Assembly (NCBI GenBank): GCA_023666275.1
Contig: JAMPCJ010000002.1
Span: 186,001 to 250,000 of the forward strand
Source of the DNA: Treponema brennaborense
Lineage (GTDB): Bacteria; Spirochaetota; Spirochaetia; Treponematales; Treponemataceae
Length of the DNA stretch: 64,000 bases
Direction: 5' to 3'
Of the stretch, positions 44,953 through 54,004 are shown piece by piece. Both the position numbers and the translations under genes were made by a program. The notes beneath the pieces are model-generated. The model made no database searches. It was not told where the DNA came from and saw nothing but the letters and a program-made list of their open reading frames with translations. Every line of letters begins with the position of its first letter. The stretch's first letter is position 1.

Positions 44953-45633
44953 ATGACTACGGAAAAAGATTTTTCGGCCCTGTACGGCGTGCTGTTTTCG
45001 GGAGCGGCGGCGTTTTTTACGTTTTTTTTATTTTTTTTGGGAGAAAAAACGTATCTTGCGCGTCCCGCATCCGCAAGGCTGTTCCCCGCAGAATATGTTT
45101 ATCAATTTTTCTGCGCCGCGCTGCTGTATGCATCATGCTGCCTGCTGTATTTTTCCGTAAAAACTGCGTGTGCCGCCTGCCGCCGCATCTCCAAAAAGAT
45201 AGTTTTTTCCGCGGCGGTGTTCCTGCCTTCAGCCTTGTATGCCGCGGCATCGGCTGCGGCATTTCCGTTCGGTACATTGCAGCGTATTTCCGCAATACTC
45301 ACTGCCGTTATATGGCTTGCCAGTCTATGCTTCCTTGCCGCCGCCATACGCAATGCTGCCGCATGCCGCGCAAAGCTTCCGTCCCAAAAAACGGAAGCGG
45401 CACAGAACATGCGCGCGCCGCAGGATTTTCCGCTGCAAAAGATGCTTTCTCCGAGAGAAACAGAAGTAGCAAAACTTCTGCTCGGCGGAAAAACCACCGC
45501 CGAAATAGCCGACGAACTCTGCATATCGCCGTCGACGGTAAAAAGCCATTTGAAAAGCATTTACGAAAAAACAAATGTTCACAGCCGCATGGAATTCGCC
45601 GCAAATATCAGGACGGATACTTTCCGAAGCTGA
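44953..45633 (+). CDS. Membrane-anchored LuxR-type regulator
   Basis: 226 aa. Four predicted transmembrane helices (about 10-150: [78 protein letters not shown]), then a LuxR/GerE helix-turn-helix at about 165-220 ([15 protein letters not shown]...[15 protein letters not shown]). The organisation suggests membrane-held one-component sensing. It is divergent from fliF, so a flagellar or neighbouring target is possible but not shown. Confidence 0.8.
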   Translation: MTTEKDFSALYGVLFSGAAAFFTFFLFFLGEKTYLARPASARLFPAEYVYQFFCAALLYASCCLLYFSVKTACAACRRISKKIVFSAAVFLPSALYAAASAAAFPFGTLQRISAILTAVIWLASLCFLAAAIRNAAACRAKLPSQKTEAAQNMRAPQDFPLQKMLSPRETEVAKLLLGGKTTAEIADELCISPSTVKSHLKSIYEKTNVHSRMEFAANIRTDTFRS

Positions 45634-45949
45634 AAGATACCGAAGCGGCGGAAACTGCGGATTTTGTTCGCGGCGCGGTATTTCTTTTTCGGCGGCAGGA
45701 TAAAAACATCGGCATCAGACAAAAGAGCGCATCTTGCTTATTCAAATGCAAAAAAGGATTTTTGCCGATGAATAAAATCAAAAAATTTCGGGAATTTCGG
45801 CAAAAATCCCCCTTTCGGGTGATACCAGCGCCGAGTGATTCAGGCGTATACTGCGCATGATGCAGCTATGATGAATGTTCATGCGCTGCATTTTCCGATA
45901 TCACGTATGCTTTCTCTCCAATCGGGGAAGCGTTTCACAGGAGGAAACC
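45634..45949. other. Intergenic stretch with a long inverted repeat
   Basis: No gene seen. GGATTTTTGCCG (45756-45767) and CGGCAAAAATCC (45798-45809) are a perfect 12-bp inverted repeat with a 30-base A/T-rich loop. AGGAGG lies at 45939-45944, seven bases before the next start at 45950. Confidence 0.6.
45756..45809. repeat. 12-bp inverted repeat
   Basis: GGATTTTTGCCG / CGGCAAAAATCC with a 30-base loop. No T-run in the expected direction right after either arm, so not an ordinary terminator; a structured RNA or protein-binding site remains possible. Confidence 0.5.
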
Positions 45950-46999
45950 ATGTGCACACGTATCCGCGGAATAATTCCGTTTGCCGCAGTGTTTATAATG
46001 TTATTCGGTTCGATTGCCGCGTCATGCATTGCACGGAACGGCACATCAAACGCAAATGTATTTGTAAATACCGGTCCCGATGAAGACGGAACAGTCTGCA
46101 CGCTGAGAATCATGCAGTCAATATCATCTGTCATGATCATAAATATGCAAAAACCCGTTCAGCGCACCGTATTGAAAAACGATCAATGGCGGTATGATCC
46201 GCAGACGACGCAAATCACGTTTGCGCAGCCGATGCCGTATCCGCAGCCGGTCGTACATATAGAAGGCATTCCTGTGCGGCCGGAAACCTGGATTCTGCGC
46301 GGTTTTTCCGGCACCGCGGACGAGCTGCTGGTTTTGCTGGACGGACGCGAAGCTTCCGACGGCTTTGATTACATATTCGATGCGCAAAACAACACGCTTG
46401 CTTTCAGGGAAGATATTCATCCGGAAGACGGCAATTACTGCATACAGTATCCCCTGAAAACAGCTGCCGGCGAAGGCGTCCGCTGTTTTTCAAACTGGAA
46501 AAAGAAAGACCTTGACACGCTTGCGGAAATGCAGGCAAAACATCTGCAGAAGCTGCACGGAGGTCCGCTTGTCGTCGTAAAAAACCGCAGCGGATTTTCA
46601 CGGCGGCAGCTGCGAAAAGAAACCGGAATTGCATTTTCACTGCCGAACGCGGACAGCATCTTTTTGATTGAAACGGCGGAAAACGGAACGAAACAGACGA
46701 GCATCCATTGCGAATACGGAGATTTGACCGTTGAATGTTCGGCAGAAGAATCGGCGGAAAAAAATATCGCTTCAGAATCAGCTGATGAACAAAAGCAATT
46801 GTTCATGCAAAATCCTGCCGTGTATCGGCAATATACGAAAGGGCTCGGCGGAACGCCGGAAAATCAATTGCAGACGGAATTCGTCGTGTATACCTGGAAC
46901 GAAAAAGGCGTATCGTACCGGCTGACAGCGCAGACGGATCAGCAAGATCAGGCAGAAAACCTTTTGGAAAAATGCACGCGCACACGCATGCCGAAATAA
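45950..46999 (+). CDS. Probable lipoprotein of unknown function
   Basis: 349 aa. ATG 45950 with AGGAGG five bases upstream. Signal peptide ending IAASC (lipobox-like, Cys about 26), then a globular domain with no family I recognise (TLRIMQSISSVMIINMQKPV, ITFAQPMPYPQPVVHIEGIP) and a Glu/Ser-rich C-terminal part. Its stop is 21 bases from the convergent fliE stop. Sits between two flagellar blocks but shows no flagellar motif. Confidence 0.7.
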   Translation: MCTRIRGIIPFAAVFIMLFGSIAASCIARNGTSNANVFVNTGPDEDGTVCTLRIMQSISSVMIINMQKPVQRTVLKNDQWRYDPQTTQITFAQPMPYPQPVVHIEGIPVRPETWILRGFSGTADELLVLLDGREASDGFDYIFDAQNNTLAFREDIHPEDGNYCIQYPLKTAAGEGVRCFSNWKKKDLDTLAEMQAKHLQKLHGGPLVVVKNRSGFSRRQLRKETGIAFSLPNADSIFLIETAENGTKQTSIHCEYGDLTVECSAEESAEKNIASESADEQKQLFMQNPAVYRQYTKGLGGTPENQLQTEFVVYTWNEKGVSYRLTAQTDQQDQAENLLEKCTRTRMPK

Positions 47000-47008
47000 C
47001 AGCGCAAA

Positions 47009-47022
47009 AATCCGCGCGGATT
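47009..47022. repeat. Palindrome at the convergent gene end
   Basis: AATCCGCGCGGATT, a 14-bp perfect palindrome overlapping the fliE stop codon, preceded by five A on plus. It may be a weak terminator for fliE on minus, since that strand then has five T. Confidence 0.4.
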
Positions 47023-47368
47023 AACGCGTAGTGGTAACTTCGTTCCAGCCCTTGATTAAACGATCGATGACTGCCTGCGCTATGTTGAGGGATAAACTTG
47101 CTTCTGCCATAGCGATAGTTACATCATGCACATCAAGGGAATCGGGATCCGTTATCAGCTGCTGAGCCGCCGCGTCGCTTGCATTCTGTTTTTTGTTGAC
47201 ATACTGCATTGCATCAAGCAGATAATTTTCAAAGGAATCTTTTGTTTTGGCTGCGGTTCCGGCAGACGAAGTATCCGGCGGCGCATCGGAAATTCCCGAA
47301 AGAGTCTTCAGCGGCGCGCTGCCGATATGAGCAGGATGCGTTCTCAAAAGCTGCAATGTGCTAATCAT
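47021..47368 (-). CDS. fliE: Flagellar hook-basal body protein FliE
   Basis: 115 aa. Conserved C-terminal part (SFENYLLDAMQYVNKKQNASDAAAQQLI...VHDVTIAMAEASLSLNIAQAVIDRLI). Joins the MS ring to the rod. Last gene of hslV-hslU-flgB-flgC-fliE on minus; 47 bases after flgC. Confidence 0.94.
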   Translation of the reverse strand: MISTLQLLRTHPAHIGSAPLKTLSGISDAPPDTSSAGTAAKTKDSFENYLLDAMQYVNKKQNASDAAAQQLITDPDSLDVHDVTIAMAEASLSLNIAQAVIDRLIKGWNEVTTTR

Positions 47369-47415
47369 AAAACATTTCCCTCCCCGTTTTATTTTTCCGC
47401 ACGGCGCCGATTTTA

Positions 47416-47871
47416 TTATTTACCGATTTCCAGCGCGCGCATGAACATTTCTTTTGATCCCTGTATTACCGACGAATTCGCTTCATACGCTCTGGACGCG
47501 GAAATCAAATCAACCATTTCCGTAACGATATTCACGTTCGGATATTCGACATAGCCTGCGCGCGGTCCGGAAAGGATTGCATCGGGATGTGTCGGATCAT
47601 ACACAAGGCGGCCTTCCGACTCGTCTTTTGCTATTTTCAGTACACGGACACCGCGTCCGGCGTCGTTTTCATGCCCGTCAGGCACAAACGGATGCCGGAA
47701 TGTCGGATTTTCGGCAATCGGCGCAAGAACGACGCGGGAACGTTTGAATCTTCCGCCGTCCTGCGTTCTGGTAGTACTTGCATTTGCAATATTATCAGAT
47801 ATGACATCGGTTCGCAAGCGTTCGGCGCTCATGCCGGTCGCGGCAATGTTTATACTCGAAAAAAGTCCCAT
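47416..47871 (-). CDS. flgC: Flagellar basal-body rod protein FlgC
   Basis: 151 aa. N-terminal MGLFSSINIAATGMSAERLRTDVISDNIANASTT and C-terminal SRAYEANSSVIQGSKEMFMRALEIGK, the rod-protein end motifs. Thirteen bases after flgB. Confidence 0.96.
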   Translation of the reverse strand: MGLFSSINIAATGMSAERLRTDVISDNIANASTTRTQDGGRFKRSRVVLAPIAENPTFRHPFVPDGHENDAGRGVRVLKIAKDESEGRLVYDPTHPDAILSGPRAGYVEYPNVNIVTEMVDLISASRAYEANSSVIQGSKEMFMRALEIGK

Positions 47872-47884
47872 ATTTTTCTCCTAT

Positions 47885-48298
47885 TTAGCGCAAAACTTGT
47901 TTTACTTGCGAAAATTCAAAATTCTGAAGCTGTGTGAGCAGCTGATAATTCATCTGGATTTTCAGGATTTCCATTGCTTCCTGCTCGGCATCTACATTGT
48001 TTCCGTTTGCCTTTACAGTGGAAAGATAATCCACCACGCGGCGCGGCTGAACATCGCGGTAATCTCTGGGAACAGCGGATTGTATATGGCGGCTGTCGTT
48101 TGTAATCATACGGAATGAATCGCGCGCTTCCGCTTCGCTTTTGAGTGCACGTTTTAATTCGCTTTCGAAATTGACAGATGTTCGTTTGAAATTCGGAACT
48201 TCCGCATTCGCAAGATTATTAGCAGTCGTTTGATAGCGCAAAGTACTGACATCCATCGCGCGATGAAGCATATCAACTGATCTGGAAAAACTATTCAT
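47885..48298 (-). CDS. flgB: Flagellar basal-body rod protein FlgB
   Basis: 137 aa from ATG 48298, with GGAG about nine bases upstream; the open frame before it (to 48424) overlaps the end of hslU and is not conserved. VDMLHRAMDVSTLRYQTTANNLANAEVPNFKR and MEILKIQMNYQLLTQLQNFEFSQVKQVLR are the FlgB ends. Confidence 0.95.
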   Translation of the reverse strand: MNSFSRSVDMLHRAMDVSTLRYQTTANNLANAEVPNFKRTSVNFESELKRALKSEAEARDSFRMITNDSRHIQSAVPRDYRDVQPRRVVDYLSTVKANGNNVDAEQEAMEILKIQMNYQLLTQLQNFEFSQVKQVLR

Positions 48299-48386
48299 CT
48301 GTATTTTCTCCGCAAAAATATAACAGGAAATGCGGGCGGTTTTCACGGCAAATCCTATTATATTTTCGGCGGCGCTGAAAAAAAGT

Positions 48387-50039
48387 TTACAAGATATATT
48401 TGGACAAATCCTGATCCTGCACAATATCCTTTAAACGCTCGTCCACGTATGCTTCCGTGATTTCGATTGTTTCGCCGGCATGCTCATCCGCGTCAAACGA
48501 AAGCTCTTCCAGCAGCGTTTCCATTATTGTATGCAGGCGCCGCGCACCGATATTTTCCATGCGGGAATTGACATCGGCGGCAAGCATGCTCATGCGCTCG
48601 ATGGCTTTTTCGGAAAAAACGACGGAAACATTTTCCGTCGAAAGGAGTTCCTTGTACTGGCGGGTCAGCGCGTTTTTCGGTTCCAGCAAAATGCGTTTGA
48701 AATCAGCCGCATTCAAAGAATCGAGCTCGACACGCAGCGGAAAACGTCCCTGCAGTTCGGGAATAAGATCGCTCGGCTTGGATAAATTGAACGCGCCTGC
48801 CGCAATAAATAAAATATGCGTCGTGTCGACAACTCCGTACTTTGTATTTACATTCGAACCTTCTACGATAGGCAGAATATCCCGCTGCACGCCTTCCCTT
48901 GAAACATCCTGTCCGGAATTATGTCCGCCGGAAACAGCGATTTTATCGATTTCATCGATAAAAATAATTCCCATCTGTTCAACGCGTTTTTTTGCTTCTT
49001 CCGCAACTTTATCCGCATCCGTCATGCGGTCGAGATGTTCGGTAAGCAGTATTTCCCGCGCTTCGGCTATCGTTACCGTTTTTTTTCGGGAACGGTTTCC
49101 TCCGGAAATCATGGCAGAGATTCCCTGCATAGCGGATTCTATATCATCTATGTTTCCGCCGACGAACATTTCCATCGACGGCATTTTTTGGCGGCGGCTG
49201 ATTGTAATTTCGACTTCGCGGTCTTCGAGTTTGCCATCCCGAAGCAGCTCTCTGATTTTTTCACGGGCGGCGCTGAAATCCGTTCCCGCAGCGGAATTTC
49301 CGTTGTCTTCCGCAGGATTTTCCGCAGAAAGCGCATTTTTTCCCGCAGCGGAATCACCGGCGGCATCGTTTCCGGATACAGCGGCAATGTTTCCCTGCTG
49401 CATAATAATTGACGCGCCGGGAACGCCCTGAAAAACATTCAATAATGATGAAAAATCCGGCAGCTTGCCTGAGGAAGCAAGCGAAGAATCATGCTGATTT
49501 TTCAGCGCTTCGGCGGAATTATCCGCAGTCCGGCGGCTTTCATCGGCGGCGGAATCTTTCGTTTTTTTTGATGACTTATCCGAACTGCCGGGGACAAGCA
49601 GATTCAGCAGATCTTCTTCAACCCGCGCGGCGGCGGCGGTTTTCATTTTTTCATGCATTTCTTCCTGCACCATGGTAAAACCGACTGCCATCAGATCGCG
49701 TATCATCGATTCGACATCGCGCCCCACATATCCGACTTCGGTGTATTTAGTCGCTTCGACTTTCAGAAACGGCGCGCCGCATAATTTCGCGAGACGCCGC
49801 GCAATTTCCGTTTTTCCGACGCCGGTCGGTCCTATCATCAGTATATTTTTCGGCGCTATTTCTTCGCGAATATCTTCGGCAAGCTTGAGCCGGCGCGTGC
49901 GGTTGCGCAGGGCAATGGCAACCGATCGTTTGGCTTTTGCCTGTCCGATAATATACGTGTCCAGCGCGGCGACAATTTGCTTCGGCGTAAGTTCTTCGAG
50001 TTTTTGTTCATGCGTTTTTTTTTCATCGTGTCCGTTCAT
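48387..50039 (-). CDS. hslU: ATP-dependent protease ATPase HslU, with enlarged I domain
   Basis: 550 aa against the usual ~445. AAA+ with Walker [10 protein letters not shown] (about 69-77), GYVGRDVESMIRDL, Walker B IFIDEIDKIAVSGG, ELQGRFPLRVEL, and C-terminal KDIVQDQDLSKYIL, which inserts into HslV. About 85 extra, Ser/Ala/Asn-rich residues sit in the I domain (about 135-245: GSSDKSSKKTKDSAADESRR onward), which projects from the ring and helps select substrates. ATG 50039 has GAGGA upstream. Confidence 0.94.
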   Translation of the reverse strand: MNGHDEKKTHEQKLEELTPKQIVAALDTYIIGQAKAKRSVAIALRNRTRRLKLAEDIREEIAPKNILMIGPTGVGKTEIARRLAKLCGAPFLKVEATKYTEVGYVGRDVESMIRDLMAVGFTMVQEEMHEKMKTAAAARVEEDLLNLLVPGSSDKSSKKTKDSAADESRRTADNSAEALKNQHDSSLASSGKLPDFSSLLNVFQGVPGASIIMQQGNIAAVSGNDAAGDSAAGKNALSAENPAEDNGNSAAGTDFSAAREKIRELLRDGKLEDREVEITISRRQKMPSMEMFVGGNIDDIESAMQGISAMISGGNRSRKKTVTIAEAREILLTEHLDRMTDADKVAEEAKKRVEQMGIIFIDEIDKIAVSGGHNSGQDVSREGVQRDILPIVEGSNVNTKYGVVDTTHILFIAAGAFNLSKPSDLIPELQGRFPLRVELDSLNAADFKRILLEPKNALTRQYKELLSTENVSVVFSEKAIERMSMLAADVNSRMENIGARRLHTIMETLLEELSFDADEHAGETIEITEAYVDERLKDIVQDQDLSKYIL

Positions 50040-50040
50040 A

Positions 50041-50580
50041 TTATAATTCCTCAACTGTGATATGATGATTTGTGTATATGCAGATACTTCCGGCAATTTT
50101 CAGGCTCCGCTCGGCAATTTCGCGGGCAGTTAAATCGGACGATTCCAAATACGCAAGCGCCGCGGCATACGCATAATTGCCGCCGGAACCGATTGCCAGC
50201 ACATCATTTTCCGGTTCGACGACATCGCCTGTCCCGGAAATCAGCAAAATTTTCGACGGATCGGCAACGAGCAGGAGCGCTTCAAGGTTTCGCAGTGCTT
50301 TGTCCGTCCGCCATAATTTCGCAAGTTCCACGGCGGAACGGGTTAAATCGCCGCCGAATTCCTTCAGTTTCATCTCGAATTTATCGAACAAATTGAAAGC
50401 ATCGGCTGTGGCGCCGGCAAATCCGGTCAGCACTTTTCCGTCATACACGCGGCGGACTTTCCGCGCGTTTCCTTTCATGACCGTATTTCCCATAGTAACC
50501 TGCCCGTCGCCGGCCATGGCGATTTTTCCGTCTTTCCGCACCGCAATTACTGTTGTGCTGCGTATTTGTTCGTATTCCAT
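50041..50580 (-). CDS. hslV: ATP-dependent protease subunit HslV
   Basis: 179 aa from ATG 50580 (AGGAG upstream). N-terminal threonine-protease region [31 protein letters not shown]; the active Thr would be T8 or T9 after processing. Its N-terminus carries the short extra MEYEQIRS. Forms the HslUV protease with the following gene. Two bases separate the two genes. Confidence 0.94.
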   Translation of the reverse strand: MEYEQIRSTTVIAVRKDGKIAMAGDGQVTMGNTVMKGNARKVRRVYDGKVLTGFAGATADAFNLFDKFEMKLKEFGGDLTRSAVELAKLWRTDKALRNLEALLLVADPSKILLISGTGDVVEPENDVLAIGSGGNYAYAAALAYLESSDLTAREIAERSLKIAGSICIYTNHHITVEEL

Positions 50581-50792
50581 AATAATTCTCCTGTAAAAAC
50601 CAATGGGAAACAGCAATTTTCAAAGTATCTGAAAGCCGATTCCGAAATAAATCGCGCCGGAAGCAGCCGTTTTGCAGAAATTCACAGCATAAAATCTGCA
50701 ACGCAGCCATCCATGCAGAATTCGCATAAAACATCACCGCTTTCGGCAGTGTATCCGCACATCATAATATGCAGAAAATTGCATCCGCGGAA

Positions 50793-51722
50793 TTACGATG
50801 TGCTTCCGCCTCCGTGCGGATGGGACCTATTATAAATATCCACCAAACGTGCGGTGGTTACGTGCGTATACCGCTGCGTTGTCGAAATACTTTCATGCCC
50901 AAGCAGTTCCTGAACAACGCGTACATCCGCGCCGTTTGACAGCATGGATGTCGCAAATGTATGCCTGAATGCGTGAGGCGAAACAGGTTTATTTGTTCCT
51001 TCCGCAGAAGAATAGCGCGCGACAATATACCAAATTCCCCGTGCCGAAAGCCTTGTGCCTCGGCGGTTCACAAAAAGCGCGGAAACATTCTGCCGCCTGC
51101 ATTCGACAAGCAGTTTCGAACGCTCCGGCAGATAGGAACGCAGTGCGCAGGCGGCCGCATCGCTGAAAAAAACCCTACGCTCTTTGTTCCCTTTTCCCAG
51201 CACCACTGCGGATTTCAAATCGGCAGAAATATCGCGGAGCAGCAGTCCCGCGACTTCGCTGACACGGCAGCCGGAAGAATACAATATTTCAAACACGGCA
51301 CGATCGCGCACCGCCCAGAGGAGTTCTTTTTTTTCCGGAAAAGCGCACAGCGCATGAACTTCCGCCGGAGTCATAAAACGCGGTATTTTTCTCGGCATTT
51401 TCACGCTTTTTATTTCAAATGCCGGATTCGATGAAATATAACCTAAACGGCGGCAATAAGAAAACAGCTGCCGCACCGCCGCAAGAAAACGATTTATGCT
51501 TGCCGGCGCACGCTTTTGCTTTGTCTGCATTCCGATACAGGCACGGATATCCTCCGTTGTAACGGCGGCAAGATTTATGTCATCGGTTTCGTACAGCGCC
51601 GACAAATATTCCCTGAACAGCCGCAAGTCATTGCGGTATCCGGACAGCGAATGTTCGGATAAATTCCGAATGCCGGATTGATATACTAAAAATTCTTCGC
51701 ATGCATCGTTCAGTTTTTCCAT
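50793..51722 (-). CDS. xerC: Tyrosine recombinase (XerC-type)
   Basis: 309 aa. SAM-like N-terminal core-binding domain and a C-terminal catalytic domain with R in SGCRVSEVAGL, HxxR in SPHAFRHTFATSML, H in LLGHESISTTQRYTHV, and Y in TQRYTHV. A second recombinase is encoded at 55847. The pair probably serves chromosome-dimer resolution; which of the two is XerC is a guess from sequence position. The 212 bases on its 3' side before hslV show nothing I can name. Confidence 0.8.
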   Translation of the reverse strand: MEKLNDACEEFLVYQSGIRNLSEHSLSGYRNDLRLFREYLSALYETDDINLAAVTTEDIRACIGMQTKQKRAPASINRFLAAVRQLFSYCRRLGYISSNPAFEIKSVKMPRKIPRFMTPAEVHALCAFPEKKELLWAVRDRAVFEILYSSGCRVSEVAGLLLRDISADLKSAVVLGKGNKERRVFFSDAAACALRSYLPERSKLLVECRRQNVSALFVNRRGTRLSARGIWYIVARYSSAEGTNKPVSPHAFRHTFATSMLSNGADVRVVQELLGHESISTTQRYTHVTTARLVDIYNRSHPHGGGSTS

Positions 51723-51725
51723 AAA

Positions 51726-53942
51726 TCAGTTATCGGCATCCATTGCAGGCGAATCTTCTGCCGTATGCAAATATCCGCAATCCGGATTTATGCAGGATTT
51801 ATATGTTCCGTGTTTTTTATCGTATTTTTCCACTAAAAACCATCCGCATTCCGGGCAATATTGATTTATCGGCTTAAAATGACTGATAAAATCGCATTCC
51901 GGATAATTCGTACAGCCGTAAAATTCTTTGCCGCGCCCTTTCGTTTTGCGCGCAACGATTTCTCCGCTGCAGTTTTCCCGCGGACATTTTGCAAGCGGAA
52001 TAGAACGCGTATTGTGACACTCCGGAAAACCGGAACAAGCCAGAAAAAAACCGAATCTTCCCAGCTTTTTGATCATCGTTTTGCCGCATTTTTCGCATAT
52101 TTTGTCAGTCGGCTCATCCATAACGCCTTTGTAACTTTCAAGCGTAAGCATTACTTCGTCGACATGCTTTTTAAACGGAAAAAAGAAATCGCCGATCATA
52201 GACTGCCAGCGGCATTTATTTTCTTCGATTTGATCAAGCTGCTGTTCGACATCGACAGTAAAATTTTCATTTATAACATCCGGAAAAGATTCGACCAAAA
52301 TATCATTTATCATTCTGCCGAGCTGTGTCGGAACAAGCTGCTTATTGCTGCGGCTTACATAGTAACGGTCAAGCAGAACAGAAATAATCGGCGCATACGT
52401 TGACGGCCGGCCGATGCCTTTTTCTTCCAGCATTTTCACAATCGAAGCATCCGTATAACGCGCAGGTCCCTGCGTAAAATGCTGTTCCGGCTGCAATTTT
52501 TCCGCATGCAGTTTTTCCCCTGTTTTCAACGACGGAAGCATTCCGGAAAAATTTTCTTTTGCGGACAGCGTTTTTATAACGTGATAAAATCCTTTTTCCG
52601 CAATTTTTCCTGCGGACACGCGGAAAAGAGCGTCGCCCGCTTTTATATCGACACTGACCGTCCGGCTTTTCGCTGCCGCCATTTGGCTCGAAACAAAGCG
52701 TTCCCAAATAATCGAATACAGCCGCAGCTGATCCCGCGTCAAATGTTCTTTCAGCGAATCGGGCGTATACTGCGTATATGTAGGACGGATGCCTTCGTGC
52801 GCGTCCTGCGCTTTTTTCCCGACCATATATTCTACCGGCTGCGCCGGCAAATCCTGCGGATAATTTTTTGCAATCCAGCCGCGCACATCATCAAGTGCGG
52901 ACTGCGCAATGCGGACAGAATCCGTTCTCATATAAGTAATCAAACCGACGCGGCCGGAACCGATATTGACGCCTTCATACAGCTGCTGCGCAATCTGCAT
53001 CGTTTTTCTGGAAGTAAAGCCGAGCCTGTTTGCCGCTGTCTGCTGCAACGTAGATGTTGTAAACGGCGGCTTTGGTTTTAAGGTTTTTTCGCTTTGCCGT
53101 ATATCGCCGACTTCGCAGACGGAATTTTTAATTTCATCGATTATGGCATTTACTTCGCTTTCGCTGTGCAGATTGGGCTTTTCGCCTTTGTATTGAACCA
53201 GCTGTGCGGTAAATTTCGATTTTCCTTTTGCAAAATCCGCTTCCAAACTCCAGTATTCTTCCGGAATAAAATTCTCGACTTCTTTTTCGCGCTCACAAAT
53301 AAGGCGCAGCGCGACAGACTGCACCCGTCCGGCAGAAAGTCCGTTTTTCACCTTCTTCCACAAAAGCGGCGAAAGATTATAACCGACAAGCCTGTCGAGA
53401 ACACGGCGCGCTTTCTGCGCATTGACTTTTGATTCGTCGATTTCTCCGGGATTTTTTACAGCTTCATTTATCGCCTGCGGAGTTATTTCATTGAACACAA
53501 TCCGTTTTATGGGATTTGTCATTTTCAGTTCAAATGCATGTTTCAAATGCCAGGCAATAGCTTCTCCTTCACGGTCATTATCGCTTGCCAGCAGCACTTC
53601 ATTCGCTTTTTTCGCATCATGCTGAAGTTCCTTCAGAATTTTAGCGCGTCCGCGGACAGTAATATATTCCGGCTCAAAGTCGTTTTCAACGTTAATCGCA
53701 ATCCGTGATTTCGGCAAATCGATGAGATGCCCCATTGATGCTTTTACCGTATATCCGGCGCCTAAATATTTTTCGATAGTTTTTGCCTTTGCCGGCGACT
53801 CCACCACAACAAGAACCGATTTTTTCTGTTTCCCCGAAGAACTGCTTTTTTGTTTCGACTTTTTTGCTTCGGCCGTTTTTATATTCTGCATATCGGTATC
53901 TTTTTCGGATGAAGAATTTATTGTTTTTTTTGTTTCCGCCAT
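51726..53942 (-). CDS. topA: DNA topoisomerase I
   Basis: 738 aa. After a Lys/Ser-rich N-terminal stretch (about 1-42) come the TOPRIM start LVVVESPAKAKTIEKYLG, DNDREGEAIAWHL, the active-site Tyr region GLITYMRTDSVRIAQ, and C-terminal zinc fingers (CEKCGKTMIKK..., CPRENCSGEIVARK..., CPECGWFLVEKYDKKHG). ATG 53942 has GGAGG ten bases upstream; the 115 codons of open frame before it are not conserved and overlap the dprA end. Relaxes negative supercoils. Confidence 0.95.
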   Translation of the reverse strand: MAETKKTINSSSEKDTDMQNIKTAEAKKSKQKSSSSGKQKKSVLVVVESPAKAKTIEKYLGAGYTVKASMGHLIDLPKSRIAINVENDFEPEYITVRGRAKILKELQHDAKKANEVLLASDNDREGEAIAWHLKHAFELKMTNPIKRIVFNEITPQAINEAVKNPGEIDESKVNAQKARRVLDRLVGYNLSPLLWKKVKNGLSAGRVQSVALRLICEREKEVENFIPEEYWSLEADFAKGKSKFTAQLVQYKGEKPNLHSESEVNAIIDEIKNSVCEVGDIRQSEKTLKPKPPFTTSTLQQTAANRLGFTSRKTMQIAQQLYEGVNIGSGRVGLITYMRTDSVRIAQSALDDVRGWIAKNYPQDLPAQPVEYMVGKKAQDAHEGIRPTYTQYTPDSLKEHLTRDQLRLYSIIWERFVSSQMAAAKSRTVSVDIKAGDALFRVSAGKIAEKGFYHVIKTLSAKENFSGMLPSLKTGEKLHAEKLQPEQHFTQGPARYTDASIVKMLEEKGIGRPSTYAPIISVLLDRYYVSRSNKQLVPTQLGRMINDILVESFPDVINENFTVDVEQQLDQIEENKCRWQSMIGDFFFPFKKHVDEVMLTLESYKGVMDEPTDKICEKCGKTMIKKLGRFGFFLACSGFPECHNTRSIPLAKCPRENCSGEIVARKTKGRGKEFYGCTNYPECDFISHFKPINQYCPECGWFLVEKYDKKHGTYKSCINPDCGYLHTAEDSPAMDADN

Positions 53943-54004
53943 AAAGTCAAAACCTCCATTTTTCAGCGATGCACAATATAAGCCGAATTTCTGCTGCCGG
54001 AAAA

